From the NCBI GenBank assembly GCA_031265965.1, contig JAISBX010000110.1:1-5077 (forward strand): 5,077 bases of DNA. The letters are read 5' to 3'. Position 1 is the stretch's first letter, and each line of letters begins with the position of its first letter. Below, piece by piece: positions 1 to 5,077 of the stretch. The notes under the pieces were generated by a model. The model was not told the DNA's origin, searched no databases, and was given only the letters and a program-made list of their open reading frames with translations. Source of the DNA: Oscillospiraceae bacterium (GTDB lineage: Bacteria > Bacillota_A > Clostridia > Oscillospirales > Oscillospiraceae). Position numbers and translations under genes: made by a program.

Positions 1-117
1 CGCCGCCTTCCTTCAGATTCCGCCTCGCGACGGACACCCTTGGCTTTGGCTAACGCTTGCCGCTGCCGGCCGCGTTCGGGACTTTAACCCTATAGATTGC
101 GCCCATGCCGGGCGCAC
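1..117 (-). mobile_element. 5' end of a group IIC intron (ribozyme domain I), truncated by the window edge
   Basis: Read on the minus strand, this stretch begins at 117 with GTGCG, the group II intron 5' consensus (GUGYG). It then matches, block by block, the start of the Oceanobacillus iheyensis group IIC intron as I remember it. Hairpins seen directly are: a GCGCCC/GGGCGC stem with a 5-nt loop just after the 5' end; a GGG/CCC stem in GGGTTAAAGTCCC; a long-range AACGC (76-72) / GCGTT (56-52) pairing; and a 6-bp stem at plus 19-34 closed by a GCGA (GNRA) tetraloop, followed by GAATCTGAAGGAAG. Several stems differ in sequence from the remembered O. iheyensis intron yet still pair, as expected of a conserved structured RNA. 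The element lies in the same orientation as, and directly behind, the helicase-operon terminator, which is the known insertion preference of class IIC introns. Domains II-VI and the usual reverse transcriptase/maturase ORF would lie to the left of the window. It carries no coding sequence here. The assignment to group II is firm; subclass C is very likely. Confidence 0.88.
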
Positions 118-118
118 T

Positions 119-150
119 AAAAAACGCCGGAAGTTTCAAAACCTCCGGCG
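119..150 (-). terminator. Rho-independent terminator of the three-gene operon; 5' exon of the group IIC intron
   Basis: On the minus strand the 26 nt from 150 to 125 fold into an 11-bp hairpin. CGCCGGA pairs with TCCGGCG, the stem continues through a G.U wobble and a few further pairs, and a UUGA tetraloop closes it. Six U residues follow (plus 124-119). The wobble is G.U in the minus transcript but would be an A.C mismatch on the plus strand, and the U-tract is also on the minus side, so the terminator serves the leftward genes. It starts 20 nt after the helicase stop codon. One base (A, position 118) separates the U-tract from the intron 5' end at 117, so this hairpin is also the probable target recognised at intron insertion. 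Confidence 0.93.
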
Positions 151-170
151 CAATGCCCGAAACATAGTGA

Positions 171-2591
171 TTATTCGCTGCGCTTCAAATACTCGGACAC
201 CGAGTTGCGCATGAAGCGTTTTGTGCCGACGGAGTCGAACGCTATCTCCATAAGCGCGTCGTTGCCCGTTGGTTGCAGGAGCGTTATTAGTCCGCGACCG
301 AACGCCGCGTGTTCCACAGCGTCCCCGGCCAGAAAATTTACGGTGTTTTCCTCTGTCCGCGCCGGCTGCGCTATGGGCGCCCGCCGCGCTTCGCTCTTGC
401 GCGGAGCATACCGCGGCGTCTCGTCCGTGAACTCGCGCTCATACTGCATATCGTCGAATATGATCCTGTCGGCGGACGGGCGGTGTCCGCGTTTGACGAT
501 GTTTTTGTCGCCGATCTCCTCGACAAACCGCGAAAGCCTCCCCGGAGAGGTCTTCCCGAACAGCGTGCGCTGCCGCGCGCTCACGAATTGAAGCGATTTG
601 CGCGCGCGCGTCATCGCGACGTAGCACAGCCTGCGCTCCTCCTCCATCTCGTCAGCGTTCCCTATCGTGCGGGCGCCGGGAAATATTCCCTCGTCCGCGC
701 CGACAATGTACACGTTGTCGAACTCAAGGCCCTTGGCGCTGTGCATCGTCATCATGACGGCGCAGTCCGTCTCGCCGTCGTATTTGTCGAGATCGGTATA
801 GAGCGCCGTCTCGCCCAGAAAACCGCCGAGCGTACCGTCGGGGTCCTCTCTCATATAATTCAAGATGTTCGTCTTCAACTCGCGCACGTTTTCGACGCGC
901 GAGGCGTTCTCGACCGTCTGCTTCTCCTCAAGCGCCCTCACATAGCCGCTGTACTCCAGAAGCGCGTCGTAGAGCTCCGGCAGCGGCACGGCGCCGGACA
1001 TCGCGCGCAGCGCCTCTATCATATCACAGAAGGCGTGCAGCTTGTCCGCCGCCTTTTGGAGCTCCGCGTACCGCTCGCAGCGCGACAGCAGCGAGAATAT
1101 CGGTCCGCCCTCATATGCCGCCAGCTCAGTTATACGGCTCACCGTGCGCGTTCCTATGCCGCGAGGCGGATTGTTTATTATTCTCAATAAGCGCAGATCG
1201 TCCGAAGGGTTGTCTATCACGCAGAGATACGAGAGCATATCCTTTATCTCGGCGCGCTCGTAAAAGCTCGTGCCGCCCAGTACGCGGTACGGTATACCGG
1301 CGCCCTTGAACGCGTACTCGAGCTGGTTCGACTGAGCGTTCATGCGGTACAGCACCGCGTTGTCGCTCCATTTTCCGCCCGACTCCGCGCAGGACACTAT
1401 AGCGCTCGTGACGAAGCGCGCCTCCTCGCGTTCGTTAGAGGCGATATACAGCAGCGGTTTATCGCCGCCGCTCTTTTGGGTCCACAGCTTCTTGCCGCGC
1501 CGGCCCGTAGTGTTGCTTATGACGTCGTTCGCGGCCTCGAGGATGTACCGCGTGGAGCGATAGTTCTCCTCGAGGCGTATGAGCTTCGCGTTTTTGTACT
1601 TGTGTTCAAAATTCAGGATGTTCTCGATAGTAGCGCCCCTGAACTTGTATATGCTCTGGTCGTCGTCGCCTACGACGCAGATGTTTCCGCCCGGGCCAGT
1701 CAGCAACTGCGCGAGCATGTATTGGAGATTGTTAGTGTCTTGGTACTCGTCTATCATCACGTACCGGAATTTGTTTTGGTAATACTCGCGTATATCGCGG
1801 TGTTCCCGCAGGAGGCGGACTGTAAAGAGCAGCAGGTCGTCGAAATCCAGCGCGTTCGCCGATTTCATGCGGTTTGTGTACTCTATGTATATGCGGCCGA
1901 CGTTGCTTTTTCGCACGTCGCCGTCCGCCCGCGCGCTGTCGTAATGCTCCTGCGCGGAGACGAGCTTGTCCTTCTCCCGGCTGATAGCGCTCAGCACCGC
2001 CCTCGGAGGATAGACCTTGTCGTCAAGGCCGAGATCCTTCATAGCCTGCTTTATCAGCGTGACGCTGTCGGCCGTGTCGTATATGGCGAAGCCGCGCCCG
2101 TAGCCCAGCGCCTCTATGTCGCGCCGGAGTATGCGCACGCACGCCGAGTGGAACGTCATAGCCCATATATCCAGCGCCTCCGGGCCGAGCCGCGCTTCGA
2201 GGCGGGATTTTATCTCGCCCGCCGCCTTGTTCGTGAATGTGATTGCGATGATGCGCCACGGCGGTACGGCGTCAAGCCGGCACAGCGAGAGAGCGCGCCG
2301 CTCGTCCTCCCCGCCTAGCTTCGCGGCGTATTGTTCGAGAAGCGTGAGGTCGTCCGCCGTCACGCCCTCCGGCACATCGTCGGAGTCGGACGCGCGCCCG
2401 AAGCTCAGCAGATTCGCTATCCGGTTTATGAGGACCGTGGTCTTGCCGCTGCCGGCTCCCGCCAGTATCAGAAGCGGCCCCTCCGTGGAGAGCACCGCTT
2501 CCCGTTGCATATCGTTCAGTCCGCCGAACTCGCGCTCGATGACTTTTCGTCGCGCCGCCGCGAACCTGCCGTTGAATTCCTCACCCGCCAT
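171..2591 (-). CDS. pcrA: ATP-dependent DNA helicase PcrA/UvrD (superfamily 1A)
   Basis: This is a 3'-5' DNA helicase of the UvrD/Rep family, cytoplasmic, which in Gram-positive bacteria acts in nucleotide-excision repair, removal of RecA from DNA and rolling-circle replication (family knowledge). The 806-residue product shows all the helicase motifs: Q-motif LNDMQREAV (25-33), Walker A AGAGSGKT (44-51), motif Ia (114-131), motif II DEYQDT (281-286), motif III GDDDQSIYKFRGA (308-320), motif IV LEENYRST (340-347), motif V with MHSAKGLEFDNV (about 616-627) and motif VI EEERRLCYVAMTRAR (about 650-664). Residues 752-803 resemble the C-terminal Tudor-like domain of PcrA. An insert of about 47 residues (66-112) between motifs I and Ia makes the protein longer than B. 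subtilis PcrA. I chose the ATG at 2591 because it sits 1 nt after the dehydrogenase stop and gives the N-terminus MAGEEFNGRF, like clostridial homologues. An in-frame TTG at 2615 would add 8 residues overlapping the upstream gene and has no ribosome binding site. It is the last gene of the operon. The reading frame is intact. Confidence 0.95.
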   Translation of the reverse strand: MAGEEFNGRFAAARRKVIEREFGGLNDMQREAVLSTEGPLLILAGAGSGKTTVLINRIANLLSFGRASDSDDVPEGVTADDLTLLEQYAAKLGGEDERRALSLCRLDAVPPWRIIAITFTNKAAGEIKSRLEARLGPEALDIWAMTFHSACVRILRRDIEALGYGRGFAIYDTADSVTLIKQAMKDLGLDDKVYPPRAVLSAISREKDKLVSAQEHYDSARADGDVRKSNVGRIYIEYTNRMKSANALDFDDLLLFTVRLLREHRDIREYYQNKFRYVMIDEYQDTNNLQYMLAQLLTGPGGNICVVGDDDQSIYKFRGATIENILNFEHKYKNAKLIRLEENYRSTRYILEAANDVISNTTGRRGKKLWTQKSGGDKPLLYIASNEREEARFVTSAIVSCAESGGKWSDNAVLYRMNAQSNQLEYAFKGAGIPYRVLGGTSFYERAEIKDMLSYLCVIDNPSDDLRLLRIINNPPRGIGTRTVSRITELAAYEGGPIFSLLSRCERYAELQKAADKLHAFCDMIEALRAMSGAVPLPELYDALLEYSGYVRALEEKQTVENASRVENVRELKTNILNYMREDPDGTLGGFLGETALYTDLDKYDGETDCAVMMTMHSAKGLEFDNVYIVGADEGIFPGARTIGNADEMEEERRLCYVAMTRARKSLQFVSARQRTLFGKTSPGRLSRFVEEIGDKNIVKRGHRPSADRIIFDDMQYEREFTDETPRYAPRKSEARRAPIAQPARTEENTVNFLAGDAVEHAAFGRGLITLLQPTGNDALMEIAFDSVGTKRFMRNSVSEYLKRSE

Positions 2592-2592
2592 A

Positions 2593-3699
2593 CTAATCGC
2601 GTGCCTCGCGCCCAAACGTGTCGGCGGCGATCATCGCGTCGAACAGTGCCCGCCCGGTGACGGGAAACGACAATCCCTGCGACGGCCTTCCGGGCTCCGA
2701 CGCGATGATCGCCGCCCTCATCAGCGCCGCCGCGCTTTTGCCGATGTCCTCTACGCCTAGCTCGCGCAGCGTCGTAGGCAGCCCGACGCTCTGGCAAAAC
2801 AGCAGCACCTCGTCAAACTCGCCGGACGGTCTGCCCTCCAGGATCAACTGTACCAGCAGCCCGAACGCGACCTTCTCCCCGTGCGTGTACCCGTGCATCT
2901 CCGGAACGGCGGACAGCCCCTCGCTCAGAGCGTGCGCCACCGCCACGCCGGCGCTCTCGAAGCCCAGCCCGCTCAGCAGTGTGTTAGCTTCAACTACTCT
3001 ATCGAGGGCGGGCGTCACGACGTTGCTGTAGCACGCGACGATGGCGCCGTATCCGTTATCGAACAGCGTGTCCCGGCAAAGCCGCGCAAGCGCCAGCGCC
3101 GCAAGCGTGGCGGAACCGCCCGACACATTGCGCGAGCCCGCGCGGCGGCACGCGTCGGCCTCGTACCACGTGGCGAGCGCGTCGCCCATCCCGGACACGA
3201 GTTGGCGCACGGGCGCGCGCGCGATTATAGCGGTGTCGACGAGGACCACGTCGGGGTTGCGTTTGAACGGCTGCACCCTGTTAAACGTGCCGTCCTCGTT
3301 GTATATAACGGACAGCGAGCTGCACGGCGAGTCGCTCGACGCGACCGTGGGCACGATTGCGCAGGGCAGTTCCAGCTTTGCCGCCGCCGCCTTCGCCGAG
3401 TCTATCGCCTTGCCGCCGCCGCTTGCGATTATGACGTCGCACGAGTTCGCGCGCGCCAACTCCGCCAGCCTGTCGATCTCCGCGTCGCTCGACTCCCCGC
3501 CGAACGGCGCCTCGAACTGGCGTATCCCGTGCTCGCTGAAGCTGCGTTCGCGCCCCTCCCGCGTCGCGGCGAGTCCGCTTGCGCCTCCGACCACGAGCGC
3601 GCTGCCGCCGAGCGGCTTCACATGCGCACCCAGCTCGAAAACCGCGTCCGCGCCCTGTATGTATTTTGACGGAGATATGAAAATGTACGAATCGCTCAT
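2593..3699 (-). CDS. gldA: Glycerol dehydrogenase, GldA-type iron/zinc alcohol dehydrogenase family
   Basis: This is a probable NAD-dependent, metal-containing glycerol dehydrogenase, oxidising glycerol to dihydroxyacetone (or the reverse) in the cytoplasm. At 368 residues it has the usual GldA length and aligns by eye with E. coli and Geobacillus GldA along its whole span: SPSKYIQGAD (9-18), APFGGESS (64-71), the NAD-binding GGGKAIDSAK (94-103), PTVASSDSPCSSLSVIY (117-133), GMGDALATWYEA (170-181), and the C-terminal metal site. The three metal ligands known from the family are all present, at Asp173, His256 and His273, and Asp123 is conserved, so the enzyme should be active. The ATG start lies 4 nt after the upstream stop with only a weak GGA upstream, which suggests translational coupling. 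The TAG stop is followed 1 nt later by the helicase start. Substrate range in this family is broad, so another small polyol or 1,2-diol is possible. No glycerol-uptake or dihydroxyacetone kinase gene is visible nearby. Confidence 0.88.
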   Translation of the reverse strand: MSDSYIFISPSKYIQGADAVFELGAHVKPLGGSALVVGGASGLAATREGRERSFSEHGIRQFEAPFGGESSDAEIDRLAELARANSCDVIIASGGGKAIDSAKAAAAKLELPCAIVPTVASSDSPCSSLSVIYNEDGTFNRVQPFKRNPDVVLVDTAIIARAPVRQLVSGMGDALATWYEADACRRAGSRNVSGGSATLAALALARLCRDTLFDNGYGAIVACYSNVVTPALDRVVEANTLLSGLGFESAGVAVAHALSEGLSAVPEMHGYTHGEKVAFGLLVQLILEGRPSGEFDEVLLFCQSVGLPTTLRELGVEDIGKSAAALMRAAIIASEPGRPSQGLSFPVTGRALFDAMIAADTFGREARD

Positions 3700-3703
3700 A
3701 GTG

Positions 3704-4618
3704 TTATTTCCACAGCCTTTCAGGATATATCCCGCTGCGCTTCAGCGAGCGCATAGCGGTGCGTACGGCGTGCTTGTCGTCCTTATATGTTACGCCGTGC
3801 CAGCGGTCGCCGCTCGGCAGAACGCGCACTCTGGCGCGGCCCTCCCGCAGCATCGAATCCACCGTCACAGGCAGCAGATATTCCGCGCCCTCCGGGTCCC
3901 CGGCGAGCGCCCCGAGCGCAAACGCGGGGAAGCCCTCCTCGATCTCGCGCATTACGCCGGGCATCAGCCCCCAGAAGTTCATCGACACCGTAGCGCCGTC
4001 GCTCAGCGGGCGCCACACGTCGTCCGCGTCCTGATAGCACACGGCGCCGCCGCGCCTCCCCACCTTCTTGCGCTCCGTCACCCGAGTCAAAAACCCGCCG
4101 CCGTCGACCTCGCACACCCCGCGCGCCACCGTGCCGCTGTCGGTCAGCGTGTTCTCCAAAACATAGCCCACCATAGCGTGCAGCCCCGCGTCCGCGTCCG
4201 CGCCGGCCAGAAAATCGTACATTGACAAAAACGCGCCCGCCCCGTAGTAGTCGTCAGCGTTTATAACGGCGAACGGCCGCCCTCCGATACTGTCGCGCGC
4301 GGCCCATACCGCGTGGCTCGTACCCCAAGGCTTCACGCGTCCCTCCGGCACGCCCAGCCCGCCGGGCAGGTCGTCCATCCTCTGAAAGGCGTAGCCGGCG
4401 TTAAGATATTTACCCGCGCGCCCGTCTATCAGTCCGCGGACGTCCGCCTCCATCTCCTCTTTTATAACGAAGACCGCTTCTCTAAAGCCCGCCTTCCACG
4501 CGTCATAGAGCGAAAAATCAATTATGATCTCGCCTTCGTCAGTAACCGGGTCAATCTGCTTGAGCCCGCCGTAACGGCTGCCCATCCCAGCGGCCATTAT
4601 AACAAGCGCCGGTTCCAA
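3704..4618 (-). CDS. NTP_transferase-family nucleotidyltransferase (sugar-phosphate nucleotidyltransferase-like), substrate unknown
   Basis: This is a 304-residue protein of the GT-A-like nucleotidyltransferase fold, which joins an NTP to a sugar phosphate or similar phosphorylated substrate. It opens with the nucleotide-binding signature LVIMAAGMGSRYGGLKQ (5-21), a variant of the classic GxGxR...PK loop in which the residue before Lys20 is Leu rather than Pro. WGTSHAVW (98-105) and NADDYYG (120-126, acidic metal-binding residues) follow, as in sugar-nucleotide pyrophosphorylases. There is no C-terminal left-handed beta-helix repeat of the GlmU/GlgC type. The start is a TTG at 4618: AGGGGAGGG lies 7 nt upstream, an in-frame TGA occurs seven codons upstream, and the conserved motif begins almost at once. 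It is the first gene of the operon, 4 nt ahead of the dehydrogenase. Relatives of this type are annotated only as nucleotidyltransferases, and I cannot name the substrate. The family is secure; the exact reaction is not. Confidence 0.85.
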   Translation of the reverse strand: MEPALVIMAAGMGSRYGGLKQIDPVTDEGEIIIDFSLYDAWKAGFREAVFVIKEEMEADVRGLIDGRAGKYLNAGYAFQRMDDLPGGLGVPEGRVKPWGTSHAVWAARDSIGGRPFAVINADDYYGAGAFLSMYDFLAGADADAGLHAMVGYVLENTLTDSGTVARGVCEVDGGGFLTRVTERKKVGRRGGAVCYQDADDVWRPLSDGATVSMNFWGLMPGVMREIEEGFPAFALGALAGDPEGAEYLLPVTVDSMLREGRARVRVLPSGDRWHGVTYKDDKHAVRTAMRSLKRSGIYPERLWK

Positions 4619-4625
4619 TAACTCG

Positions 4626-4634
4626 CCCTCCCCT
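4626..4634 (-). promoter_or_regulatory. Strong ribosome binding site that fixes the TTG start of the nucleotidyltransferase
   Basis: AGGGGAGGG on the minus strand lies 7 nt upstream of the TTG at 4618. It is the best purine-rich Shine-Dalgarno match in the operon and supports the non-ATG start, since no in-frame ATG or GTG stands between it and the conserved N-terminal motif. Confidence 0.75.
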
Positions 4635-4649
4635 GCTCATTTCGGATAT

Positions 4650-4679
4650 ATTCTAGCTTCTGGGACGTATGGTATCATA
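4650..4679 (-). promoter_or_regulatory. Candidate promoter region of the leftward operon (weak)
   Basis: Two sigma-A-like -10 hexamers lie upstream of the first operon gene on the minus strand: TATGAT (plus 4674-4679) and TAGAAT (plus 4650-4655). Neither has a convincing -35 box at 16-18 nt. The region is AT-rich compared with its surroundings and is the only sizeable non-coding stretch in front of the operon, so a promoter is expected here, but the exact position is a guess. An insertion sequence lies just upstream and could have replaced the native -35 region. Confidence 0.3.
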
Positions 4680-4720
4680 AAAGTCCGCAGAATGCAATGG
4701 GCCGGAGGGGGGTGTGCAGG

Positions 4721-5077
4721 TAGCACTCCGTAACTGCTAAAACTATACAAAGCAGAGAAAATGTGATAAACTGCCAGCACCAAGGAAAAAGGAAGGCGGG
4801 ATATCAACATGGAAAGCAATGCAGTCATGCTCAGCGAAGAGCAAAGGCAAGAACTCGAAACGTTCTCAAAAAGCGGGGTCCACAGCGCAATGCAGATACG
4901 CCGGGCAAGGGCAATATTGTTGCTGAACCGGTCCGGCAAAAAAGACCATTTGCGCGTCGGGCGCGTCTGCGAATCAGTCGGGCTTTCGAGGGCGGGGCTG
5001 AACGAAATAAGGAAGGACTTCCTTCAATCAAATAGCATAGAAGAATTCCTGACGCGCAAGAAACGCGAGACGCCGCC
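4721..5077 (+). mobile_element. IS630-family insertion sequence, left part (outer boundary uncertain, right end beyond the window)
   Basis: The element is inferred from the IS630-type transposase that starts at 4809. IS630 elements insert at TA dinucleotides and carry short terminal inverted repeats. The TA at 4721-4722, followed by GCACTCCGTAACTGC, is one plausible left tip, about 90 bp before the transposase start. Other TA sites at 4673-4679 and 4731-4746 are possible. The right inverted repeat, needed to fix the boundary, is not in the window. The sequence is visibly more A-rich than the operon to its left, in keeping with foreign origin. Confidence 0.4.
4809..5077 (+). CDS. IS630-family transposase, N-terminal part (cut off by the window end)
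   Basis: The frame from the ATG at 4809 stays open for 89 complete codons to the window end. The product starts MESNAVMLSEEQRQELETF and contains HSAMQIRRARAILLLNRSG (about residues 25-43), a probable helix-turn-helix around GRVCESVGLSRAGLNEIRK (about 50-68), and the terminal stretch FLTRKKRETP. This matches the N-terminal DNA-binding region of IS630-type transposases, which typically have IRRAxILL, a winged or HTH segment and an RKKRETPP motif ahead of the DDE catalytic domain. The full protein would be about 340-360 residues, so the catalytic acidic residues lie outside the window and intactness cannot be judged. A purine-rich ribosome binding site, GGAAGGCGGG (4791-4800), precedes the start by 8 nt. 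It is divergent from the operon. Codon use is richer in AAA, GAA, CAA and ATA than in the neighbouring genes. Confidence 0.85.
   Translation, partial: MESNAVMLSEEQRQELETFSKSGVHSAMQIRRARAILLLNRSGKKDHLRVGRVCESVGLSRAGLNEIRKDFLQSNSIEEFLTRKKRETP

Noticed and set aside
1476..2318. Plus-strand open frame (280 codons) and similar frames at 309-1190 and 2116-2760 opposite the helicase.
   Set aside because: They are complementary to conserved helicase motifs, have no family resemblance and show the biased composition of antisense frames.
2592..2615. TTG at 2615 as the helicase start, giving 8 extra residues and an overlap with the dehydrogenase.
   Set aside because: No ribosome binding site precedes it. 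The ATG at 2591 comes 1 nt after the dehydrogenase stop, and its N-terminus fits the family better.
3041..4225. Long plus-strand open frame (394 codons) opposite the dehydrogenase and nucleotidyltransferase.
   Set aside because: It is antisense to two genes with complete conserved motifs. Its product is Ala/Arg/Ser-rich without recognisable domains, as expected of shadow frames in GC-rich DNA.
4721..4739. TAGCA/TGCTA inverted repeat as a terminator or operator.
   Set aside because: It is only 5 bp with a 9-nt loop and no U-tract. It is mentioned only as a possible part of the insertion-sequence end.
4763..5035. Alternative plus-strand frame (90 codons) and minus-strand frames at 4637-4939 and 4831-5031.
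   Set aside because: They overlap the transposase frame starting at 4809, which has a ribosome binding site and clear IS630 motifs. The alternatives show no family motif.
1..5077. CRISPR array, tRNA, rRNA, riboswitch or toxin-antitoxin pair.
   Set aside because: No regularly spaced repeats, no cloverleaf or conserved rRNA blocks, and no small paired ORFs were seen on either strand. The only structured RNA found is the group II intron fragment.

Overview
The window looks like a chromosomal segment of a GC-rich Gram-positive bacterium of the Bacillota, most likely a Clostridia/Oscillospiraceae-type organism. That placement is an inference. It rests on a PcrA-type helicase with a clostridial-looking N-terminus and a long insert after Walker A, a nucleotidyltransferase of a type I know from Clostridia, purine-rich ribosome binding sites, and ATA isoleucine codons despite high GC. 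No rRNA or other phylogenetic marker is present.

The core is one tightly packed three-gene unit on the minus strand, read from right to left: a sugar-nucleotidyltransferase-like protein (TTG start at 4618), a GldA-type glycerol dehydrogenase (start 3699, 4 nt after the previous stop), and a PcrA/UvrD DNA helicase (ATG at 2591, 1 nt after the dehydrogenase stop). The unit closes with a strong intrinsic terminator at 119-150, 20 nt beyond the helicase stop. The three products have no obvious shared pathway, so the operon may reflect co-transcription rather than a joint function.

Both edges of the window are mobile DNA. At the left edge, immediately behind the terminator's U-tract and on the same strand, lie the first 117 nt of a group II intron. 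Its 5' end (GUGCG), its stem-loops and its GCGA tetraloop closely resemble the Oceanobacillus iheyensis group IIC intron as I remember it. Insertion just downstream of an intrinsic terminator is the known target preference of group IIC introns. The rest of the ribozyme and any reverse transcriptase/maturase lie outside the window. At the right edge, divergent from the operon, is the N-terminal part (89 codons) of an IS630-family transposase that runs off the window; its left terminus is not certain.

The intergenic region 4619-4808 holds the operon's ribosome binding site, a weak promoter candidate and the upstream part of the insertion sequence. The best candidate for a notable system is the terminator-targeting group IIC intron. 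The remaining content appears to be recognisable gene families rather than a new system.
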